Assembly: GCF_027887165.1 (NCBI RefSeq)
Contig: NC_077230.1
Location: 263,498,476 to 263,562,475 of the forward strand
Direction of reading: 5' to 3'
Length of the DNA stretch: 64,000 bases
Source: Monodelphis domestica
Taxonomy: Eukaryota > Chordata > Mammalia > Didelphimorphia > Didelphidae
Of the stretch, positions 57,116-64,000 are shown piece by piece. The notes below the pieces were generated by a model. The model was given only the letters and a program-made list of their open reading frames with translations. It had not been told where the DNA came from and did no database searches. The position numbers and the translations under genes were made by a program. Each line of letters starts with the position of its first letter. The first letter of the stretch is position 1.

Positions 57116-57239
57116 TTTTTGTTGCTAAAAGATGATAGAGTTGCTACCATTTTCCTCACTTCATTCACCTGACAAGCACTCTAATTCAAATGGGTAGCAT
57201 TTAAACTAGTCTTCCTGACTCAAGTTTCTTCTGTATTCA

Positions 57240-57600
57240 GTCCAAAGTCTAAAGATGGCAGAGAGGATCTTTAATGATCCTGACCACGTTACTCCAGTTT
57301 TCAATAAACTTCAGTCATTTCTATTGCCTCCATGATCAAGGTCATAATCCTTTGACATTTAAAACTTTTTACAATCCTGATCCAAACTATTGTTCTGGAA
57401 TACTATATGCTATTCTGCAATCCAGCTAAACTAGCCTCCATAATGTTATATGTAGCATTCTATCTCCCATGTATGGACTTTTTTGCACACGTCCTTGTTT
57501 CAGTCACAGAACCCTTAGTTTCCTTCAAAACTCATCTGCTACATCTTCTCCTTTATGATACCTTTCCTAATATCCTCAGCTGCTACTGATGTTTTACATC
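57240..57600 (+). repeat. LINE L2, 3' ORF region
   Basis: L2 text: 'aataaacttcagtcatttctattgcctccatgatcaaggtcataatcc', 'aaactttttacaatcctgatccaaac', 'attctgcaatccagctaaactagcc', 'gcacacgtccttg', 'ttccttcaaaactcatctgctacatcttctcctttatgatacctttcc'. Stops in frame. Confidence 0.75.
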
Positions 57601-58059
57601 TATATACATATGTGAAAATGGTGGTATGGTCAACACCAACATGAAACTCATGTCAGAACAGTCATTGGTATAGCTCTTTCTATGGACCCTCACAATATCC
57701 TTCCCCTATGGAACATGAAAATAGCTGTTCACTCTCTGGGTTGACTTGACCAGTCCAAAATGCTTTCAGCCTTTGGCAGATACAAATCCTCAGAGACAGA
57801 CCACCTCTACAGAGTTACGCTAAATTCTTTCAGGGCCCTTGGGACACATTAAGGGAGAATATAATTTCTCTACTTAATACTGTACTCCTTGAATGCCTCC
57901 CTTATGTGTTTCTATTTATGCAACATGACAACACTTTTAGAGTTTAAACAATAGCAATTTACTTGCCACAAGGTAAAAGAATTTCTAAAGTCGTAGATCC
58001 TTATATATTTTAAAAAGTAAATGAACAATAAGATACACCAAAATATATTTGAAAAACCA
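57601..58059. other. No gene or repeat recognised
   Basis: No coding signal, nothing named. Confidence 0.3.
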
Positions 58060-58826
58060 TGTCACATCCATCTCTCACCAATGCTTAAAAATTTGTGGGA
58101 GAAAGTGGGCACAGACTTCTGATCTGTCAGAAAAGCATATGAAAGAAGAGAATCTATAAGACAATGAGGCTTCCTCGAACCTGCGAGAAGCCTCAAGGTA
58201 GGAAGATAGAGGAAGGATAGAAGTTCTGGATGCCGCGAGGGGGATGGCAGAGCCAACTTAGAGATATGAGGTGGCAGGAATGAGTCAGAAATCCAGGCCT
58301 TATTAATTATCAAGGAGCCACAGCAATAACTCCGATCAGTAGACTACTCAGAAGGCTTATACCCGTCCAAAGATCCAAATTTAATACCACACAGGTTGGA
58401 GACATGATAGAGAAAAGAAAGTGCCTGACCGAAGGCCAGGTCCTAGGTGGGAGACGTAGATCAGGAAAGGAATCAAAGATGGAGCTTGGCCAGAGGCCAA
58501 GCTCCAGCAAAGACAGGCATCAGTGAGAGCTGAGATCCAAGTGAAAGAGAGGCGGAGCTTGCTGTGGCCTGGTATTTAATCTCTTTGATATGCAAATATA
58601 CACAACACATAGGGATGATTATCATTGGTTAACGGCAAGGTATAGGTGTGGTTTCTCTTAGCCAGGTGAGCACAAAGAAACCTGTTTTCCCGCCTAATCT
58701 GGGGGAAGCTGGGGTCAAGGGTCAGAGGCTTTCCCAGCCATGCTCAAGACTGAGCATGCTCTCTTCTAAGCCACTCTGTACATACTAACTGTTTCCCTTG
58801 CCCATAGCTAGGGGTGGACTGCTACA
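58060..58826 (-). mobile_element. LTR-like unit, borders uncertain
   Basis: On the minus strand it starts TGTAGCAGTCCACCCC (58826) and shows retroviral promoter order: CCAAT-like 'aaccaatgataatc' near 58640, ATGCAAAT-type octamer complement near 58590, TATA-like GATTAAATACC at about 58575, then GGTATTAAATTTGG (ATTAAA near 58380). A possible 3' end GGCATCCA lies at 58227; no matching flank duplication is seen. GC is above the surroundings. The part 58060-58226 may be internal or unrelated. Confidence 0.5.
58166..58194. other. Strong inverted-repeat hairpin
   Basis: GAGGCTT-C-CTCG, a 5- to 6-base loop, then CGAG-AAGCCTC: about 11 paired bases with one bulge. It lies just downstream (minus strand) of the LTR-like unit, or within its R/U5-like end. 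Confidence 0.8.
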
Positions 58827-59424
58827 GACAAGGTAACAATTGTAAGTTTTGGTATCATTAGTCAATTCAATAACATCAGCACTACTCAAAAATATTTCTT
58901 TGCTAACTACATCCCTGTTAATTTTTATGACTCCTCAGTTGGACAAATTCTCTTCTATCTCTGGATATAACATTTACAACCTTTTCCAACTTAGAATCAC
59001 TCTTAAAAGGACGTAAAAAATGTTATTTCAGTGTGAAAAGCCATTTCCTTTAAGCCAAGGAACTACAAAGCTCATCAGGCTGCCTGTCTCTGGCCTATAC
59101 AGACCAACCCACAATGCTGTTTTATCCAAAAAGACCATGCTTATGTTAAACAACTCAGGCTGAGAAAGGCAAATACAGCCTAGTCAGCTCTTTACATATA
59201 GCAAAGCATTGGCTGTATCCTTCTCATCACTTTCTGCTTTTCTCTCTCAAACCAGAGGGCAGAAATAGGCAATATTCACTACTAAGAAGTTTCACTTCTC
59301 TTAAGCCTTATATGCACAAAAGGGTAATAGGTTGAATTGTTGTCTGCATTCAGCCAATAAGGAATCAATGGCCCAAACCTTCTTTTCAGCTGTCTACTCT
59401 TGCTATTGGCTTTTTTCCAATAAC
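58827..59424. other. No gene or repeat recognised
   Basis: No coding signal, nothing named. Confidence 0.3.
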
Positions 59425-59725
59425 TCCAACAAAATGTTTAATGAGCTCTGAGGGGGAAGGGAATCATCAATTGTAAGGACCAGGGCAGGCTTCCTGGCAG
59501 AGATGGAATTAAAGTTGGGTGTCAGAAGACAGATTCATGTTACAAAATTTGAGAATAAACAGGGGCCATCTAACCCAAAGGTTCTAACTTGGATTACTCA
59601 TGTCACAGGGATATGAGAAGATTGCCAAGGAAGCACTGGAAATATTTGTAAATATGTCTATTATTCCATTAAAATCAGTCTTTTGGTTTCATTTCTTATA
59701 TATAAATTATGCAAGTTCTAGAACA
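59425..59725 (-). repeat. Unnamed interspersed repeat, copy 2 (inverted)
   Basis: Reverse-complement partner of 56576-56885. On the + strand it reads 'gagggggaagggaatcatcaattgtaaggaccagggcaggcttcctggcagagatgg', then 'ttacaaaatttgagaataaacaggggcc' and 'gatatgagaagattgccaaggaag'. Same length and order as copy 1, with only small gaps. Confidence 0.75.
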
Positions 59726-60808
59726 TTTCTTTTCATAATGAACAAATTCACTGAAAGTTAAGAGACTTAGAATTTGTAAAAAGATTATGAATAGCTGATT
59801 TAGTCTAACTTTTTTACTTTATAACTGAGAAAAACGATACATAAAGAATTTAAATCAGTCACTCAAAGTTCTACAAGTAGTTAGTGACAGAGACAGGACT
59901 AGAAATCAGTTCTTCTGATTTCTCAGTCTTACTCCTCATTCCCCATCTTTATTTCAATAGTTTGGAAAATCACCAATGCATAAATTTTCAGGGACAATTC
60001 AGGAACTCGGTTTTAATATGCCTTAATCTAATTTCCACAGAATTGTAGAGTGCTTTTACACACTGTGGCTAGACCTTCATAGCCAATAGAAGGCAATTAG
60101 GCAGATCTGCAGGGAGTGAGAGACATTAGATATTTTCAGTTAATTGAGTATTTGAATTAGCCAAAAGGCCTGGAGTTGGAAAATACAGTCTTAAGGGATA
60201 GGAATGTGTTTGAGAAAACAAAACTTTGGATGAGGTTGATATTTAACTGCTCAGTTAAATGCCCAAGCTGAGTGTTTTTAAAACTTCTTCCAAATGTATG
60301 TTTATTTATTCAACTGGAACTATATGGTCCCAGAGACAGAGAGTCTGCTAATGTAGCTAATTCTAGTGAGGCTTATCACCAGAAGTTGAGCTTCTTTTTT
60401 GCTACAGTGACCAGTGAAACCATTATATAAAAACATTTGATCTGCTTCAAAGTATCTACCATTCTACCACCATGCAAGCTCCCTTTCCTAACCTGGAAAA
60501 CAACCTTTCTTGCTTCTTATGGGGCTTCTTATACACTATTGTGACTAAAAATTTTATCATCTTTTGGGTCAGTCAGTGGATGGACCTTTCCAAACTTAGA
60601 AAGAACATAATCCAGATACCAGGAGTCACGGGGACTATACTGAAAGCCTCTTCAGTTTAGTAGGTCCCATCTAGGATTATACCCTGAGAATGTATGGTCA
60701 CATCTACATGGTGATAAGACATGAAAGGAGAATTTTAGTAAGGTATTTTAAGATATTTTAAAATATGTGGAGAAGGTTCAAAGAAGCTTGGATATTGGCT
60801 TAGCTGCT
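59726..60808. other. No gene; MIR-type scrap at 59790-59945
   Basis: 59790-59945 ('gtctaacttttttactttataactgagaaaa', 'tagttagtgacagagacaggactagaaatcag') is probably a diverged minus-strand MIR. The rest is unassigned. Confidence 0.4.
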
Positions 60809-61187
60809 AAGGGGTCCCCAAACTACAGCCCAGGGAGGGCCCAGGGCCACATGCGGCCCCCTGAGGCCATGTATCCGGCCCCCACCTCACTTCCGGAAGG
60901 GACACCTCTTTCACTGGTGGTCAGTGAAAGGAGCACTGTATGTGGGGGTGCGGCAAAGCATGGCATCACTCATGTACAGTACTACTTCTGGTGACATAAT
61001 CCTTTGCCTTAAAACGAGGCACCGCTCAAAGCATTATGTGGCTACAAGGGAAGATGTCAGCATGGTGAGCGACAGTCTGGGGGAGGGGATTCTGCACTGT
61101 TCATACTGCTACCTGGTTAGGGTTAGGGTTAGGTTTTTATAGTCTGGCCCTCCAACGGTCTGAGGGACAGTGGTTTGGGGACTCCTG
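60809..61187. mobile_element. Short hAT element (family B), 379 bp
   Basis: Ends GGGGTCCCCAAACTAC and GTGGTTTGGGGACTCC are inverted. The inside starts 'cagggccacatgcggccccctgaggccatgtatccggcccc' and ends 'agtctggccctccaacggtctgaggg', the wording of a common vertebrate hAT group. No transposase. The 8-bp duplication is not clear; instead the flanks GGCTTAGC and GCTAAGCC are themselves inverted. Confidence 0.8.
61115..61133 (+). repeat. Short telomere-like GGTTAG repeat
   Basis: GGTTAGGGTTAGGGTTAGG, three TTAGGG units, located inside the hAT element at 60809-61187. Confidence 0.95.
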
Positions 61188-61337
61188 CTAAGCCTTAGCA
61201 GATCTCAACCTCCTTAGTCTGAAAAGAGGATGGAAATCCTATGGAGAGATTTAACGTGGGCTTTGGTATGGAGGTGACAGAACCAAAAAAGGAGGAGGTA
61301 AAACTTGGAGGAAGCTTTCCCATAGGTACTTCTAGAC

Positions 61338-61648
61338 TAGTGATGGAGAAACTTTTAGAGACTGTGGGGTTGAGCCCTCCCCCCACCACTTTACTGAGTA
61401 CTGGGCCTGCCCCACCTTACCCCACGCTGGGAAGTGAGAAAGGGCTTCCATTGGACTGCAGGGCAGAGAGGAGATGAAGTGAGGAAGGTCCTCAGTGAGT
61501 GAACAAAGCACACCCCTCCTCCCCTCTAGCTCTGTCACCTGTGAGCTGACCACATTACCCTCTGTGTGCTCCTATTGGGTTGCTGGGCAACCACAGAGAG
61601 CACTCTATTGCCATCTTTGGCACCCATGCCATAGGTTCTCCATCACTG
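61338..61648. mobile_element. Short hAT element (family A), 311 bp
   Basis: Ends TAGTGATGGAGAAACTTTT and AGGTTCTCCATCACTG are inverted. Flanks TTCTAGAC (61330-61337) and CTCTAAAC (61649-61656) match at 6 of 8, a diverged hAT duplication. Non-autonomous. The 141-residue open frame that crosses its right half is chance. Confidence 0.85.
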
Positions 61649-61904
61649 CTCTAAACTATGCCGATTATTCCAATATCGAAGAAGTGGCAAAAGTTTCTGT
61701 GTCAGCACTGGAGTTACTACATAGAAATGGTTACGAGGTTTTTTTTCCTGCCAGTTGCTCGGAAGCAACCAGATTCTCTCTAATGCTTTATAATTGTGGG
61801 TCAAGAAAAGTCACCCACAAAATGTTTAAGCATCATATTTGTCTAGATGGCAAGTGTATCCCAACTTTTTTCTTCCTTGAAAGTTCTCTTTGGGAAAGGG
61901 AGGC

Positions 61905-61964
61905 AGCAAGGGAGGGATAGAGGGAGAGAGGGAGAAACAGAGACAGACAGAGAGAGACACACAC

Positions 61965-61995
<31 letters not shown>

Positions 61996-62068
61996 CTCAG
62001 AAGCAGAGAGAGACAGAGACACAGAGAGAGACACACAGAGACAGAGACAGACAGAGAGAGAATGAGAG
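61905..62068. repeat. GACA/GAGA simple repeat
   Basis: Interrupted GACAGA, GAGACA and ACACAGAG units, similar in style to 464-707. Confidence 0.93.
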
Positions 62069-63149
62069 AGCCTTCAGGGCTACTTGAGGACTCTAACTTC
62101 TTTAATATTCATGCCATGAAGACACTGGGAGAGTAAACTCACAGTCTCCAGTGTCTAGGGACTCAGGCAATGGTAGTTTTGGGAAATAGGTGGTGAGACA
62201 CTTGCAGCTTGATTTCATTTCCTGTTACTCTTCTTATCTTCTGTTTGGAATATAGGATCTTGACCTTTCTATGGTATCACAAATTTTATTTTGACTTGGT
62301 TGGAAGGAATCAGTGGTTCATGAGCTGGAGACTAAAACAGATGCTTACTTACACCAAACCTTGAATGCCATAGGACTAGGAGTAGCCAGCATTATGGGGC
62401 AGAGAATTCTATGTGAGCATAATAAATATACTGAGTTAAAAAACCAATAACTAAGAGGAAATAGCAAGCAGAGTCTTTGGGGCTTATAAAAATTGTAGAA
62501 TATGAGTATCCTGAAAACTGTGACTATTCTCTTTTTGCTTTTCTATCTCTACTGCCTAGCTCAGTATTGTGCACAAAGAAGGTACTTAATGAATGTTTTA
62601 TATTGAACAAGCTTTATCTAAATATGTGCTCTTGAGTCAGTCTTTTAGAGTGGAAACTTTCCTAAAATGTATCCTTTAATATTTTTGCCCTCATTTTCAA
62701 GTGATCTTCAAGCATACTTAGTATAGGTATGTGCCAAAGGAGTAAAGAGAAGATTTTTCAAGACAAACACAAAATAGAAACTCAGTTTCAAAGCTGAGAA
62801 TGTGTCTGCATCATTTCCAAAAGACATTTATAAAATGTCTGCTATGTGCAGAGGTCTGAGCTAGACTTGAGGCCACAAAAGGAGGATGAAACAAATACCT
62901 TTCCCTCAAAGGGGATCTCCTAAATGGAAAAGGGGGAAGGGCAGGTAAAGGGCAAAAATACCAGATAACATATGCAGAATTTGGTAAGCAGGCAAACTGT
63001 TTTAAGAGTTCAGACTTCATAGATGTGATAAGCTGTCAGTTTTGGTATCTAAGAAAAGATGGGACTATGTAATTGGCCAAAAAAAGAGAGCCAGGTTAAT
63101 AAGGAAGGCGATAAAGGAAAATAGGGGAAAGGAGAAAGGAACAAACATT
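62069..63149. other. No gene; L2- and ancient-repeat scraps
   Basis: 62540-62610 ('tctactgcctagctcagtattgtgcacaaagaaggtacttaatgaatgtttt') is an L2-type 3' end. 62820-62960 ('acatttataaaatgtctgctatgtgcagagg') resembles the start of the long ancient repeat. No coding signal. Confidence 0.45.
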
Positions 63150-63355
63150 TAGAGTGCCTATATATCTCATAACCTCACAATAACCCTGCATTTTACCTGC
63201 TATTATCCTCATTTTACCATTGAGGAAACTGAGATTAACAAGGTTAAGTACTTATCCAACTTGCCCTGGGATACACAGCCATTAAGTACCTGAAGCCAGA
63301 TTTGAACTGAAGACTTCCTTACTCCAGGCTGAAAGCTCTAGCTTTCTCAATAAGC
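63150..63355 (-). repeat. MIR SINE
   Basis: 'acctcacaataaccctgcattttacctgctattatcctcattttaccattgaggaaactgagattaac', 'tgccctgggatacacagccattaagtacctgaagccagatttgaactgaagacttcc': reverse-complement MIR order. Confidence 0.85.
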
Positions 63356-64000
63356 CTTTGCTTTAACAACCCGTATTAAATACTGAGTGTTAAGCTTTGG
63401 GCTAAACTTTTGGAATACAAATAGCAACAGAAAAATAGTCCCACTCTCAAAAATCTCACATTCTTATGGGAGAAGAAGCCACGGTACACAGAATCTAGAG
63501 GCCCAGGACCAGAGCCTAAAGAGAAAAACAAAAACAAAAACAAAACCACAAAACTATGGCTAGCCTGAATATTTACTTAAAAAGAAGGTTCTGGGAAGAA
63601 CCAGATAATGGAAGAAAGGGGTCATAGAGACAGAGTGTACTTCCAGTGTGAGAAGTCCAAAACTGAAGAGGACTTCCAGGGGGAGGAGTTGTCTATGTAG
63701 AATAGAATATAGTGATTTTAGGAATGGAACAAGGCACCCAGGTAAGTATAGTTAGGGACAGAGACTGTGATATCACTGGCATAGGGAACTCAATTTTGAA
63801 GAAACTCATTTTACCAGGACAAATTGCTACCTTCTTAGAAACTTAGTCTTATAATTGCCTGAAGCTTTGAGCAGGTGAGTGATTTGTCCAGGGAATAGTC
63901 CAAAGGGTCAAAGGTGAGAGTTGAAGCTATTTCTTCAGGACTCTGAGGCTAGTTCTCTATACTCTATCATGTTACCTCTTTGACACCTAGGCCAATATCT
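63356..64000. other. No gene; unassigned to the window end
   Basis: 63360-63480 ('gtgttaagctttgggctaaacttttggaatacaaatagcaacag') again resembles the long ancient repeat start. 63820-64000 may be a MIR scrap. No gene. Confidence 0.35.

Noticed and set aside
61495-61920. 141-residue open frame
   Set aside because: Crosses the right end of a hAT element and ordinary flank; no domain or codon pattern supports it.

Overview
The window looks like a stretch of marsupial (metatherian) nuclear genome, intergenic or deep intronic. It is AT-rich and I find no exon, RNA gene or reading frame that looks like a working host gene. The lineage call rests on the repeats: CORE-type tRNA-like SINEs with a marsupial MAR1/SINE1-like body, SINEs whose tails resemble RTE/BovB 3' ends, half-L1 (HAL1) elements with the marsupial type of 3' region, L2, L3/CR1 and MIR relics, and several hAT short elements. 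Repeat names come from memory of the families and were not searched. The species cannot be settled from this window.

Layout. 0-7.4 kb: simple repeat, MIR, L2, a decayed pogo/Tc2-type DNA transposon with recognisable inverted ends (2142-3291), SINEs and an L1 reverse-transcriptase relic. 7.4-14.9 kb: a long HAL1 whose ORF1 is split by a non-BovB RTE-like LINE (8816-12071, minus strand). That LINE keeps endonuclease, reverse transcriptase and a C-terminal C2H2 zinc finger, with few disablements. 14.9-18.3 kb: old repeats. 18.3-23.5 kb: a minus-strand L1 with its 5' end, broken by a solo LTR with clean 4-bp duplications (19496-20257), a SINE, and a CTTT microsatellite of about 540 bp that sits between two conserved ORF2 protein blocks.

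24-37.5 kb: L2, L3/CR1 and MIR relics used as landing sites by younger hAT elements, L1 tails, LTRs and SINEs, often with visible target-site duplications. 37.5-53 kb: LTR fragments of at least three families, an L1 reverse-transcriptase relic, and SINE-in-SINE insertions. 53-64 kb: mostly MIR, L2 and hAT relics, one LTR-like unit, and a pair of about 300-bp homologous segments in inverted orientation 2.6 kb apart.

No genes act together here. What the window offers is a stratigraphy of nested insertions. I found no support for a new biological system; the best leads are the zinc-finger LINE, the SPIN/URR1-like hAT element, the microsatellite born inside an L1 ORF, and the solo LTR.
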